From: Arthrobacter sp. CDRTa11
Lineage (GTDB): Bacteria; Actinomycetota; Actinomycetes; Actinomycetales; Micrococcaceae
Assembly (NCBI RefSeq): GCF_026427775.1
Contig: NZ_CP044532.1
Location: forward strand, 4,216,001-4,280,000
DNA length: 64,000 nt
Direction: 5' to 3'
Part shown: in pieces, positions 1 to 8,381 of the stretch
Layout: the number at the start of each line of letters is the position of its first letter
Position numbering within the stretch: the first letter of the stretch is position 1
Translations under genes and position numbers: made by a program
The notes under the pieces: generated by a model
What the model saw: only the letters and a program-made list of their open reading frames with translations
The model's database searches: none
What the model was told of the DNA's origin: nothing

Positions 1-1316
1 CCCGAGGCGGAGAATTCTGCGTCGCGGCCGTCAGCAGCCACTGCGCCGAGACGGATGGTGGCCGTCGACCCCTTGGCATCACCCATCTGGGAGGCGACGG
101 TGCGCTTCCAGATCAGTTCGTAGAGGCGGAACTCGTCGCCGGAGAGCTGTTTGGCAACCTGCGCCGGCGTGCGGAACGAGTCTCCGGCGGGGCGGATGGC
201 CTCGTGGGCTTCCTGCGCGTTCGCGGCCTTGCTGGAGTAGACGCGCGGCGACGCCGGGATGTACTCCGGGCCGTACAGTTCGGACGCCTGGCGACGGGCG
301 GCAGTGACGGCCTCGTCGCTCAACGCCGAGGAGTCCGTACGCATATAGGTGATGTAGCCGTTTTCATACAGGCGCTGGGCAACCTGCATGGTGCTCTTGG
401 AGGAGAAGCGCAGCTTGCGGCCGGCTTCCTGCTGCAGCGTGGAAGTGGTGAACGGTGCCGCGGGCCGGCGGGTGTACGGCTTGGTGTCAACGGAGCGGAC
501 AGCGAACGAAGCGTCCTGCAGCCCGGCTGCCAGGGACGTGGCGAGTTCCTCGTTCAGGTGCGCCACGTTGCGCGAGGTGAGGACGCCGTCGTCGTTGAAG
601 TCACGGCCGGTGGCTACCTTGGCGCCGTCAACGGCTGCCAGTTTCGCTTTGAAGGAACCGGAATCGGCTCCGAACTGCCCGGTCAGGTCCCAGTAGGACG
701 CGGCCTTGAATGCCATCCGCTCGCGTTCACGGTCCACCACCATGCGGGTGACCACTGACTGCACGCGGCCGGCGGACAGGCCGCGGGCCACCTTGCGCCA
801 CAGGACCGGGGAGATCTCGTAGCCGTAGAGGCGGTCCAGCACCCGGCGGGTTTCCTGGGCATCCACCAGGGCAGCATCAACATCGCGCAGGTTGTCCATA
901 GCGCGGTGGATGGCTTCCTTGGTGATTTCGCCGAACGTCATCCGGTATACCGGGACCTTGGGCTTGAGCACCTCCAGCAGGTGCCACGCGATGGCCTCGC
1001 CCTCGCGGTCCCCATCGGTTGCGAGATAAAGAGCGTCAGCGTCTTTGAGTTGGGCCTTGAGCTCGGCAACCTTTTTCTTCTTGTCCGGGGACACCACGTA
1101 GTACGGCTTGAAGTCGTTTTCGATGTCGACGGCGAACTTGCCCACCGATGTTTTCTTCAGTTCAGCGGGGAGCTCTGACGGCTGCGGCAGGTCGCGGATG
1201 TGACCGATGGAGGCCTCTACGATGAAGCCCTCGCCGAGGTACTTGGCGATGGTCTTGCTCTTGGCGGGAGACTCCACAATCACGAGTTTCTTGCCGGTTT
1301 TGGCCTTGCTTGGCAC
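1..1316 (-). CDS. topA: DNA topoisomerase I, N-terminal part (cut by window edge)
   Basis: Type IA topoisomerase that relaxes negative supercoils by cutting and resealing one strand through a 5'-phosphotyrosine. The visible N-terminal 438 codons contain the Toprim start (LVIVESPAKS, about residue 10), the Toprim acidic motif (DGDREGEA, about 105), the SAGRVQS segment, and the active-site motif GYITYMRTDS with the catalytic tyrosine at residue 324. The C-terminal part, including any zinc-finger or basic tail, lies beyond position 1. Start chosen: GTG at 1316, preceded by AGGAG at a good distance and followed directly by the conserved Toprim strand. It is read leftward, away from the ArsR-like gene. 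Identity is secure; only the 3' end is missing. Confidence 0.97.
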   Translation of the reverse strand, partial: MPSKAKTGKKLVIVESPAKSKTIAKYLGEGFIVEASIGHIRDLPQPSELPAELKKTSVGKFAVDIENDFKPYYVVSPDKKKKVAELKAQLKDADALYLATDGDREGEAIAWHLLEVLKPKVPVYRMTFGEITKEAIHRAMDNLRDVDAALVDAQETRRVLDRLYGYEISPVLWRKVARGLSAGRVQSVVTRMVVDRERERMAFKAASYWDLTGQFGADSGSFKAKLAAVDGAKVATGRDFNDDGVLTSRNVAHLNEELATSLAAGLQDASFAVRSVDTKPYTRRPAAPFTTSTLQQEAGRKLRFSSKSTMQVAQRLYENGYITYMRTDSSALSDEAVTAARRQASELYGPEYIPASPRVYSSKAANAQEAHEAIRPAGDSFRTPAQVAKQLSGDEFRLYELIWKRTVASQMGDAKGSTATIRLGAVAADGRDAEFSAS

Positions 1317-1453
1317 GGTGCTCCTACAGAAAAAGGTTGCTCGGGCAGATGAGCCCATACTGGCCTAGTTCACCATATTTTGGACAAACATGCGCATTCC
1401 TGTGGAAAAGACCTTGCTTTTCGGGGTGCGGTGATGTCCCGGATTTCCAGTGT

Positions 1454-2179
1454 TTACACAGTTGAACCGGAGTCTGTTCCGGGGCCTGAAACAGGGTCTG
1501 AAGCAAGGTCTGAACGGTCGTCCGGAATCAGCGACCACATGGCGGCCATCCGCTCGGACCCAGGCGGAATCCGTCGGGGATCCTCCAGCTCGTACTCCCT
1601 GAGCAGCGCAAACAGGCGCTGGGTCAGTTCTGCCTGCTGCTCCCGGGTCAGGTGCAGCAGGTTGCTCGCGAGGACGACGGCGGTGGGGGCCTGGGCCTGG
1701 CCCCCGTTGCCCTGCCTTTCCTCCCGGGAGTGGCGGTAGGCCCGGACCCGGCGGCGGAAGGCGTCCAGTTCCAGCTCGAGGACGGCGAACTCTGGACTGG
1801 CTGCTCCCCCGCCCGAATTGATGGTGACGTCGGTTCCCGCTGCCTTCCAGCGGCGCTCCCGGGCGTCACCGGAGGCTGCAGCCGGCACCACGATGCCCCA
1901 CTTCTGCAGCGCCCGCAGGTGATAGCTCATGGCGCTGGGCGTCAGCCCGGTCTGGACAGCCAGTTCCGTGGCCGTCCGGCTCAGCTGGGTGGAATACAGC
2001 TCCGAGATAACCTCGAGCCGGGCAGCGTGGGCCAGGGCGCGAATAGCTTTGGGATCGGTGATTTCCACCTTCGTCCCGGCCCCGTCACGCGATTCAGGCG
2101 ATTCCAGGGCGGCCGCTGGTGCAGCCGCTGCCGTCAGCCCTGCCGCCGGCGCGCCCAAGTGCGCGAATTCTGTATCCAC
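1454..2179 (-). CDS. ArsR-like winged-helix transcriptional regulator
   Basis: Predicted DNA-binding repressor or activator. After an Ala-rich, probably disordered leader of about 36 residues comes a winged helix-turn-helix of ArsR type (ITDPKAIRALAHAARLEVI ... TGLTPSAMSYHLRALQKWG, about residues 40-100), then a wing and a C-terminal half rich in charged helices (HSREERQ, LTREQQAELTQRL) that could mediate dimerisation. No CxC metal site is seen, so metal sensing is not supported. The frame opens with GTG at 2179; a later in-frame start is possible because the first 36 residues are low complexity. The last 20 residues come from imperfect 12-bp repeats (about 1483-1520). Ligand and targets are unknown. 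It is 69 bp downstream of the methyltransferase gene on the same strand. Confidence 0.8.
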   Translation of the reverse strand: MDTEFAHLGAPAAGLTAAAAPAAALESPESRDGAGTKVEITDPKAIRALAHAARLEVISELYSTQLSRTATELAVQTGLTPSAMSYHLRALQKWGIVVPAAASGDARERRWKAAGTDVTINSGGGAASPEFAVLELELDAFRRRVRAYRHSREERQGNGGQAQAPTAVVLASNLLHLTREQQAELTQRLFALLREYELEDPRRIPPGSERMAAMWSLIPDDRSDLASDPVSGPGTDSGSTV

Positions 2180-2248
2180 TGCTTCAGTCTATCCAGCCCG
2201 CCCCAGGCGTGAAAGAAACCTTTGATATCGCAGAACCGCCCGAACCTG

Positions 2249-3928
2249 CTAGCCAGGCAACAGGAAGCCGTCCCGCACCAGGTTCCCCACCTCGGTGAGC
2301 AGCCCGCTGCGGAAAGCACCGGCGTCGAACCCGTCCTCCCCCGCAAGGCTGCCGCCCAGGAGCGCTTCCAGGGCGCCAATAATCTGCCCGACGGACAGGT
2401 CACCGTCACACGCTGAAACGAATCCGGCCAGTTCGGTGCTGAGCAGGTTGGTGCGCCGGAGCCCCGCTCCCTGGCGCAGGAGGATGACACCGGGGTGTTC
2501 GGCGCCGGGGCGCTGGTGGCGCTCCTCGGTGACGTCCTCCGCCACCAGCAGGTGCGCGTCCTCAAGACTGCAGGCTGCCAGCCAGTCGGAACGTTCGACG
2601 GCGGAGCCCAGGTGGGGCCCGATCGGTTGTTCAATCAGATAGGTGATTTCCTCGAAGCGGCTGATGGTGGCTTCGCCGGGCCCGTCACCGAGGGGACGCC
2701 GGAGCCAGATCATGCCAAATCCGATGCCTTCCACGTTCCGCGACGCAAAGTCGTCCAGATATGCGGCATAGGACTCCAGGTAGTGTTTCCTGTCCCGGCC
2801 TTCGGAGGCATCCCGCAGCCAGGTTTCGGCGTACTGCTCCGGATCCACCTGCTCGCGCTGGATGAACCAGGCGTCCACATCTGGACTGACCCAGTCCCGT
2901 GGCCGCTCCTGCCACTCGGTCCCGGCCGCGATCTCCCAGTTGCCCAGCAATTGCGCAGTGCCACCCGGGACGAGAACGCCAGGCAAGGCGGCCACCAGCG
3001 ACGCTATGATTTCGTCGCCCGGAAGGCCGCCGTCCCGGTAGGTGAACTGCTCGGAGGCGTCTTCGTGGGTGGTCCGCGGCGTGATGACAAACGGCGGATT
3101 GGACACCACCTGATCGAACTTTTCACCCTCAACCGGTTTCAGAAGGGACCCCAGCCGCAGGCTCACCCTCTCCTCCAGGCGTTCCGGGTCCACCTGAAGC
3201 ACGTCTGCGTTGAGGAGCAGGTTGAAGCGGGTGAAGGCCAGGGCGCGCTTGGAGATGTCCGTGGCTGTCACATGCCCGGCCTGGTGGAGGAGGTGGAACG
3301 TCTGGATCCCGCAGCCCGTGCCGAGGTCAAGTGCCCTGGCTACCGGACGTCGGATGGTGGACTGCACCAGGGTGGTGGAAGCCTGCCCGATCCCCAGCAC
3401 ATGGTCGTGCCGGAGCACTCCGCCGCGCTGGTGGGCAGCAAGGTCGCTCGCCACCCAGAGCTCTGCGCCGCCGGTTTCGCCTGTTGCCGCCTCAGTTTCC
3501 GGGTTCCCTGCCCAGCCGTACGGCCGAAGGTCCACCTTGGCGCGGAGCAGGTCCTGCCCCGGCTGGTCAGTGCCGGGAACGGGCTCCACCAGGCCCAGCG
3601 TCAGCAAGCCCTCCGCCCCAACTCCCGGCAGGGCGGCGTCGAGCGTGTCACGCTCTTGCGGTTCGGCCAGCAGCCAGAGACGGACGACGGCGGCGAGCGC
3701 CGCCGTCGTACCCTCGCCTTGGGCGGCATTTTCGGTGGCCAGCAGGGCGGGGATGAGCTGGTCCCGGTGCAGCGCACGGTAAGCGGAGTCGCCCAGGAGC
3801 CCCGCTACGCCGTCGAGCGTGTAGTCCACCCGGCGCAGGTCCGCGGCGAGCGCGGTGAGTAGCTCCGGGAGGTCGCTGCGCGGAGCGTCAGGGGTGTTGC
3901 CGGCGGTAAAGAGCGAGGAGTCAGTCAC
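2249..3928 (-). CDS. class I SAM-dependent methyltransferase, two-domain
   Basis: Cytosolic methyltransferase of 559 residues. The N-terminal 200 residues form an accessory domain typical of actinobacterial proteins of this type; the middle holds a Rossmann methyltransferase with motif I ALDLGTGCGIQTFHLL, an acidic end of strand beta2 (TATDIS) and the motif IV sequence VVSNPPFVITP. NPPF/NPPY is the signature of enzymes that methylate a planar amide or exocyclic amino nitrogen (HemK/PrmC, RsmC, Trm11-type DNA/RNA methylases), so the substrate is likely RNA or a glutamine side chain; it cannot be fixed from sequence. The C-terminal 230 residues are a further uncharacterised domain. Start GTG 3928 lacks a Shine-Dalgarno but has a -10-like hexamer 6 nt upstream, which suggests a leaderless transcript. 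Confidence 0.85.
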   Translation of the reverse strand: MTDSSLFTAGNTPDAPRSDLPELLTALAADLRRVDYTLDGVAGLLGDSAYRALHRDQLIPALLATENAAQGEGTTAALAAVVRLWLLAEPQERDTLDAALPGVGAEGLLTLGLVEPVPGTDQPGQDLLRAKVDLRPYGWAGNPETEAATGETGGAELWVASDLAAHQRGGVLRHDHVLGIGQASTTLVQSTIRRPVARALDLGTGCGIQTFHLLHQAGHVTATDISKRALAFTRFNLLLNADVLQVDPERLEERVSLRLGSLLKPVEGEKFDQVVSNPPFVITPRTTHEDASEQFTYRDGGLPGDEIIASLVAALPGVLVPGGTAQLLGNWEIAAGTEWQERPRDWVSPDVDAWFIQREQVDPEQYAETWLRDASEGRDRKHYLESYAAYLDDFASRNVEGIGFGMIWLRRPLGDGPGEATISRFEEITYLIEQPIGPHLGSAVERSDWLAACSLEDAHLLVAEDVTEERHQRPGAEHPGVILLRQGAGLRRTNLLSTELAGFVSACDGDLSVGQIIGALEALLGGSLAGEDGFDAGAFRSGLLTEVGNLVRDGFLLPG

Positions 3929-3940
3929 CGGTCAAGTCTA
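3929..3940 (-). promoter_or_regulatory. -10 hexamer for leaderless methyltransferase mRNA
   Basis: TAGACT (3940-3935 on the minus strand) lies 6 nt before the GTG start at 3928 and there is no Shine-Dalgarno. This spacing places the transcript start at or next to the start codon. No good -35 is seen. Confidence 0.4.
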
Positions 3941-3966
3941 TTGGCGGCCGACGTCCTGTTCCGGAG

Positions 3967-4743
3967 CTACAGGTTCCGCTCTGCATAGACCGCCAGCGCA
4001 TCCCTGACGAAGGCGGCGCCGTCCGGGCCGCCGTAGTTGGCGCCGAACCGGTGGTCCGCCACGTACATCTCGCCGAGGCCTGTGACGTACGCCTTGACGG
4101 TGCCTTGGCCGCCTGCGGCCCCTGCGTCGTGGGCGGCCGGCGTTCCGGGGATATTTGTCAGCCACTGCACGTGGCGCCGTGCGATGTCCTGGGCCTCAGG
4201 GCTGTCCGGGGCAATGCCGGACGTGGCCGCTGCGATCCAGTCGGCGCCCAGCTGCTGTGAGCGCTGCTTCCATTCGGCCTTCTCCTGGGCGCCCATGCCG
4301 CGCCACCACGCGTCTCCGCGGGCGTAGGCGTCCTTGCCCCAGCGCTCCTCTACCTCGTCCTTGTACTGCGTGTGGTCGAAACCGTTGAACATGTCTTCTG
4401 CCATGATTTCGCCGCCTCCTTTCACTGCTTCGATGGTTTGCCTGACCGACGCGATCTGCCGTGCCAGCCTGTCCTGTTCCTGCTTCAGCCACTCGAGGTG
4501 CCCGGCGAGCGCTGTGGCGGCGTCCGCCTGGTCATCGAGCACCTGGCTGATGACGGGCAGGCCCAGCCCCAGTCCGCGCAGGAGCAGGATGCGCTGGAGC
4601 TGCACCAGGGCGGCCTGGTTGTAGTACCGGTAGCCGTTGTGCCCGGTGCGGCTTGGTTTGAGGAGGCCGATGTCGTCGTAGTGGCGCAGCGTCCGGCTGG
4701 TGGTGCCTGCAATCCGGGCTATGTCCTGGATGGACCAGTCCAT
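3967..4743 (-). CDS. MerR-family TipAL-like multidrug-responsive regulator
   Basis: Full-length 258-residue regulator. Residues 1-70 are a MerR winged helix (IQDIARIAGTTSRTLRHYDD, then YRYYNQAALVQLQRI), residues 75-110 a dimerisation coiled coil, and residues 115-258 a TipAS antibiotic-recognition domain. Length is close to Streptomyces TipAL (253 residues). There is no cysteine in the whole protein, so covalent capture of thiopeptides as in TipAS (through a Cys) is not possible; ligand binding would be non-covalent or for other drugs. It has a classic MerR promoter in front (4796-4826), implying autoregulation, and an internal start at 4404 for a TipAS-like short product. It is divergent from the PheRS-like gene, with 283 bp between the start codons. 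Confidence 0.92.
   Translation of the reverse strand: MDWSIQDIARIAGTTSRTLRHYDDIGLLKPSRTGHNGYRYYNQAALVQLQRILLLRGLGLGLPVISQVLDDQADAATALAGHLEWLKQEQDRLARQIASVRQTIEAVKGGGEIMAEDMFNGFDHTQYKDEVEERWGKDAYARGDAWWRGMGAQEKAEWKQRSQQLGADWIAAATSGIAPDSPEAQDIARRHVQWLTNIPGTPAAHDAGAAGGQGTVKAYVTGLGEMYVADHRFGANYGGPDGAAFVRDALAVYAERNL
4402..4421 (-). promoter_or_regulatory. internal Shine-Dalgarno and ATG for a TipAS-like short form
   Basis: Inside the MerR gene a perfect AAGGAGG (4421-4415) lies 10 nt before an in-frame ATG (4404-4402), followed by a second ATG three codons later. Initiation here would give a 145-residue protein (3967-4404) that is exactly the TipAS domain without the DNA-binding part. Streptomyces lividans tipA is known to make TipAS (144 residues) from an internal start, so conservation of this arrangement is plausible. 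The 10-nt spacing is slightly long. Confidence 0.65.
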
Positions 4744-4795
4744 CGCTTCCTCCTTGCCAGTCGTCTATGGACCCGTTCCCTGGGCCGATACACCC

Positions 4796-4826
4796 ACCGT
4801 AGATGTTGACGTAGCGTCAAGGTCAA
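4796..4826 (-). promoter_or_regulatory. MerR-type promoter with 19-bp spacer and operator dyad
   Basis: On the minus strand: -35 TTGACC (4826-4821), a 19-bp spacer, -10 TACGGT (4801-4796). The spacer contains the dyad TTGACG-CTA-CGTCAA (4806-4820, perfect 6-bp arms) directly after the -35. Over-long 19-bp spacers with an operator inside are the hallmark of promoters activated by MerR-family proteins through DNA distortion. It drives the TipAL-like gene, so positive autoregulation is inferred. Confidence 0.8.
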
Positions 4827-5026
4827 GAGGGCTGAGCCAGGGCCTTGGGCCGCGCGGCGTATTATGGACGAATGCAGACACAGCAGCGATTTATCAGCCC
4901 TCGGCCGCTTACCGGCCGCACGGGCTTCCCATCGCGCGCCTGACTGGAGCTGCCGGGGTCCGTCCGGCTCAGCGGTTGAGGGTGTTCTCCCCCTCCCGTA
5001 CCTGATGCACCAAAGGACCCCCCGAC

Positions 5027-6184
5027 ATGAAGAACTACCTTTCCCTCACCCAGCTCAACTCTGCCCTGTCCCTGCGTGACCTGTCCGATCCCGAAGCCGG
5101 TCCGCATGCCATGCAGCTGCTCCTGGCGGACGTGGTCGCAGCGCTTGAACGCCTGTGGTCGGTGCCGTCCCAGATCCACCGGCTCAATCCGCTGGTGGCC
5201 ACGTCTGACAACTACGACCGGCTGGGATACTCGTCCGACGACGTCACCCGCGACTCACGCTATTCGCGGCATGTCAGCCCCACCGTGATGCTCCGAAGCC
5301 ATACCTCGGCGGGAATTCCCGCACTCCTGGACTCGCTCCGCGGCGAACTGGGCCACTACGACACCCTGCACGTGCTTCCCGGCCTGGTGTACCGCCGGGA
5401 TGCCATCGACAGGACCCACGTTGGTGCCCCGCACCAGGTGGATCTGTGGCGGCTCAGGGCGCGCGGGCTGTTGGGGCCTTCAGACCTGGAGTCGATGATG
5501 GCCGCCGTGGTGGAAGCTGTGCTCCCGGCTGCCGAGCACCCCGGGATCGAGTGGCGGGCCACGCCTGCAAAGCACAGCTACACCGCGGCGGGGCGGCAGC
5601 TGGACGTGCTGGTCACCCTGCCCGACGGACGGCGCGAATGGCTGGAACTGGCCGAGTGCGGACTGGTGGCCGCGCCTGTCCTCCGCGGCTCAGGCTTAGA
5701 CCCCCGCCGGTGGGCCGGCCTGGCACTGGGCATGGGTCTTGACCGCGCGCTGATGCTGCGAAAGGGCATCACCGACATCAGGCTCCTTCGTTCCGGGCAT
5801 CCGGACGTCCAACGTCAGCTCCTGGATCTTGCTCCGTACCGTCCCGTATCGGCCATGCCCGAAGTCCGCCGCGACCTCTCGCTGGTGCTGCCCTCCGCAG
5901 CCGAGGCCGACGTCGAGCTTCTCGGCGACCTGGCCCGCACCGCGTTGGGCGCGGATGCGGACGTCCTCGCTGCCCTTGAGGTCAAGGCGGTCACGCCGAC
6001 GGCGGAGCTGCCGCCCGCCGCCGTCGAACGCCTGGCGATGGCCGCAGGCCAGGTGAACGTCCTGGTGCGGCTGGTGCTTCAACCGCTGGAGCGGACACTG
6101 ACGGACGCGGAGGCCAACGCCTTGCGGGACCGGGTTTACCTGGCCCTGCACCGGGGCGGGGTGCAGGAGCTGATCGCCGGGTAA
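5027..6184 (+). CDS. stand-alone PheRS-like class II ligase with anticodon-binding-like domain
   Basis: 385-residue protein related to phenylalanyl-tRNA synthetase alpha subunit. Motif 2 region (PTVMLRSHTSAGIP ... GLVYRRDAIDRTHVGAPHQVD, about 85-145) and motif 3 (GLALGMGLDRALMLRKGITD, about 230-250) are clear. Residues 275-385 (MPEVRRDLSLVL ... LERTLTDAEANALRDRVY) resemble the ferredoxin-fold anticodon-binding domain found at the end of mitochondrial, monomeric PheRS and of bacterial PheT. The phenylalanine-pocket segment of PheS (usually FPFTEPS) is replaced by IEWRATPAKHSYTA, so the amino acid recognised probably differs. No PheT partner is adjacent. I recall such proteins being catalogued as PheS-related ligases of unknown function. 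Start ATG 5027 has AAAGGA (5012-5017) 9 nt upstream. Two lipoprotein genes follow. Confidence 0.8.
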   Translation: MKNYLSLTQLNSALSLRDLSDPEAGPHAMQLLLADVVAALERLWSVPSQIHRLNPLVATSDNYDRLGYSSDDVTRDSRYSRHVSPTVMLRSHTSAGIPALLDSLRGELGHYDTLHVLPGLVYRRDAIDRTHVGAPHQVDLWRLRARGLLGPSDLESMMAAVVEAVLPAAEHPGIEWRATPAKHSYTAAGRQLDVLVTLPDGRREWLELAECGLVAAPVLRGSGLDPRRWAGLALGMGLDRALMLRKGITDIRLLRSGHPDVQRQLLDLAPYRPVSAMPEVRRDLSLVLPSAAEADVELLGDLARTALGADADVLAALEVKAVTPTAELPPAAVERLAMAAGQVNVLVRLVLQPLERTLTDAEANALRDRVYLALHRGGVQELIAG

Positions 6185-6193
6185 GTTTGAGGC

Positions 6194-6652
6194 ATGGTTG
6201 TCCGTCTTTGGTCGTTTCCGCGCGCCCTGCCCCGTTCCCTCTCCGCCGCAGCTGCCGCAGCTGGCGTCGGAGTCTTGCTGGCAGTTGCCGGCTGCGCCCA
6301 GCAGCTTTCCGTGGAGAACGCGGATGTGCCCGCGTGGAAGGCCACTGCCCTGCCGTCCGCCCCGGAGACTGTGGCAGAAGACGCGGGCAGGATCCTTAAC
6401 TCGCAGCCGATGGAGCACACCGAGGATGTTGCCGCCGGCAGCTACACACTGACCCTGGTGTGCGAGGGTGGCGGCAAGGCCTTCCTGGCGGTCCGGGCAG
6501 GGGGACGCGAGCTGGTGGATCTTGGGGCCGCGTGCTACGGCACCCGCGAGAGCGCCAAGGTCACCGTGGCCGAAGCGGGCCCGCTGGAGATCAGTGCGTC
6601 CAGCGTGGATGCGCCGCTGCTCTACGCCTACCAGCTGGTGCCGGCAGGGTAG
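6194..6652 (+). CDS. small lipoprotein, paralogue of next gene
   Basis: 152-residue predicted lipoprotein of unknown function. The N-terminus has basic residues, a hydrophobic stretch and the lipobox VAGC with the lipidated cysteine at residue 34. The C-terminal half (AAGSYTLTLVCEGGGKAFLA ... LLYAYQLV) is a predicted beta-rich domain shared with the next gene; two cysteines are conserved between the paralogues (in LVCEG and AACYG) and may form a disulfide outside the membrane. It starts 9 nt after the PheRS-like stop codon, so the two are probably co-transcribed. Confidence 0.7.
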   Translation: MVVRLWSFPRALPRSLSAAAAAAGVGVLLAVAGCAQQLSVENADVPAWKATALPSAPETVAEDAGRILNSQPMEHTEDVAAGSYTLTLVCEGGGKAFLAVRAGGRELVDLGAACYGTRESAKVTVAEAGPLEISASSVDAPLLYAYQLVPAG

Positions 6653-6736
6653 CTGCCGACTCGGGGTATCCCCTAATACCCGCATTGGGTGGTGCCAGCT
6701 CTGGTCTGGCATCAACGCCGAGCCTACAGTCAGAGT

Positions 6737-7336
6737 ATGCCCGCCGTTCAGGGGGCGCCCTCGCGCCGTAACGCGGTTTCTTTTCCGGGCTGGTGCCCGT
6801 CCCGGAACGCGCGGCTGCGCACCCGCTTCACTGCCGGCGTCGTGCTGTGGGCCGCCGGCGCCATGATCGCGGGTGCGTCCCTGGCAGGGTGTGAATACAC
6901 GTACGACGACGGGCGGAACGTCGCTGATCCCGCGGCGTCAGCAGCTCCGGCTGTCACCGACCCCGTGTTCACCCGCGATCCGCGGCGGGACGATCCCGTT
7001 AGCGAGGCCGATGTGGGGCCATGGCTGGAAGAAGCGCTCCCGGCGACTAAACAGCAGGTGATCCACATGGACCACGGCCTGCTGGCAGAAAACGAAGCCC
7101 AGACGGAGGAAGCAGCGGGCCTGCCTGCCGGGACCTATGCGCTGTCTTTGGCCTGCAAGGGCCTGCGGCGCGTGACGTTTACCGTCCGCAGCGACAACGT
7201 CACGTTGGTGGACGTGGGACTTCGGTGCGGATCAACCAGGCAGTACGTCATCTACATTTCCGGGGAGTCCGTGCTGACGTTCCGCATGGAGTCAAGGTCG
7301 GCTGCCAACTACGCCTACCGGCTGGCACTGCTCTGA
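6737..7336 (+). CDS. small lipoprotein, paralogue of previous gene
   Basis: 199-residue predicted lipoprotein (start ATG 6737; an ATG at 6689 would add 16 residues with no better ribosome site). Signal peptide with hydrophobic core GVVLWAAGAMIAGA and lipobox SLAGC, lipidated cysteine at about residue 52. A linker rich in Ala, Pro and Asp leads to a C-terminal domain (PAGTYALSLACKGLRRVTFT ... NYAYRLALL) that aligns with the preceding lipoprotein, including the two conserved cysteines (LACKG, LRCGS). No function is recognised. A TACAGT hexamer lies 7 nt before ATG 6737, consistent with a leaderless mRNA of its own, but no -35 is evident. Confidence 0.65.
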   Translation: MPAVQGAPSRRNAVSFPGWCPSRNARLRTRFTAGVVLWAAGAMIAGASLAGCEYTYDDGRNVADPAASAAPAVTDPVFTRDPRRDDPVSEADVGPWLEEALPATKQQVIHMDHGLLAENEAQTEEAAGLPAGTYALSLACKGLRRVTFTVRSDNVTLVDVGLRCGSTRQYVIYISGESVLTFRMESRSAANYAYRLALL

Positions 7337-7350
7337 CGCTGCGCCTGCGG

Positions 7351-8244
7351 TCAGGCCGCACAGCCGTCCGGGCAGCGCAAGGTCTCCGGACTCGAGGCGC
7401 ATTCAGTGCAGTACAAGGTCAGGGTGCGGCAGCTGGGGTTGGAGCAGTTCTCGAATTTGCTGGTGGGGGCGGCGCACCGGGTACATTCGCCGATCGTCTT
7501 GGCGTCCTCACTGAACTCCACGTGCATGCGCTTGTCGAAGACATACAGCGAACCCTCCCAGAGGCCCTGATCCTTGAACGTTTCGCCGTACCGGACGATT
7601 CCGCCGTCCAGCTGGTACACCTCTTTGAAGCCGCGGTTCACCATGAGGCTGGAGAGCACCTCACAGCGGATGCCGCCGGTGCAGTACGTGACCACCGGCT
7701 TCTCCTTGAGGGAATCGTACTTGCCGGAGTCGAGTTCCTTGATGAAATCGTGCGTGGTGGCAACATCGGGAACAATGGCGTCCTTGAACCGGCCGATCTG
7801 CGCTTCAAACGCGTTGCGGCCATCGAAAAACACCACCTCCTCACCCGCCTGTTTCCTGGCGTCCACAAGTTGATGGAGTTCTTCGGGCTGGAGATGAGTA
7901 CCGCCGCCCACCACGCCGTTGGCATCAACCTTGAGTTCGCCGGGAGCGCCGAAAGAGACAATCTCGTCCCTGACCTTGACGCTGAGCCGCGGAAAGTCCT
8001 CGGCCCCGCCGTCAGACCATTTCACGTCGATCCCATGAAAGCCCTTGTATTCACGGGTGGTTTTCACGTACTGCTTCACCGCACCGATCTCCCCTCCCAC
8101 TGTGGCGTTGATGCCGTCCTTGGAGATCAGGATGCGTCCGGTGAGTCCAAGTTTCTCGCACAAGGCACGCTGCCAGAGCCGGACCGCGTCCGGGTCAGCG
8201 ATCGGGGTAAAGCCATAAAAAAGCACAATTCTGTTCAAAGCCAC
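7351..8244 (-). CDS. trhO: tRNA uridine(34) hydroxylase, rhodanese type
   Basis: Cytosolic enzyme of the TrhO/YceA family, which hydroxylates U34 of certain tRNAs on the way to 5-(carboxy)methoxyuridine. The N-terminal domain begins [10 protein letters not shown]; the central rhodanese domain holds the active-site loop [18 protein letters not shown] with the reactive cysteine, and the C-terminus is cysteine-rich (CTRCAAP, C..C near the end), probably zinc binding. Start chosen: GTG at 8244 ([10 protein letters not shown]), giving 297 residues as expected for the family; an upstream ATG at 8340 would add 32 unconserved residues. It is convergent with the second lipoprotein gene (14-bp gap) and divergent from the GNAT gene. 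Confidence 0.92.
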   Translation of the reverse strand: MALNRIVLFYGFTPIADPDAVRLWQRALCEKLGLTGRILISKDGINATVGGEIGAVKQYVKTTREYKGFHGIDVKWSDGGAEDFPRLSVKVRDEIVSFGAPGELKVDANGVVGGGTHLQPEELHQLVDARKQAGEEVVFFDGRNAFEAQIGRFKDAIVPDVATTHDFIKELDSGKYDSLKEKPVVTYCTGGIRCEVLSSLMVNRGFKEVYQLDGGIVRYGETFKDQGLWEGSLYVFDKRMHVEFSEDAKTIGECTRCAAPTSKFENCSNPSCRTLTLYCTECASSPETLRCPDGCAA

Positions 8245-8381
8245 GTATTTAAGGGTACTGGGTGGGCTCAAGCGTTCCAGCCTGCAAGATTTTTGCCGGG
8301 AACCGCAGTTGCCGGGATCACAATTGCGTAAGCAAGTCATATCGGGGCAGCCAACCCCTGTTGCTTGTGACAGGGCTGGAA

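Noticed and set aside
2495..3862. 455-codon open frame on + opposite the methyltransferase
   Set aside because: The methyltransferase strand has motif I and NPPF; the opposite frame is a shadow.
4864..5079. leader peptide upstream of the PheRS-like gene
   Set aside because: No run of phenylalanine codons, no terminator/antiterminator pair and no ribosome site, so attenuation is not supported.
7225..8331. 368-codon open frame on + opposite trhO
   Set aside because: TrhO active-site motif and rhodanese domain on the minus strand; no support for the opposite frame.
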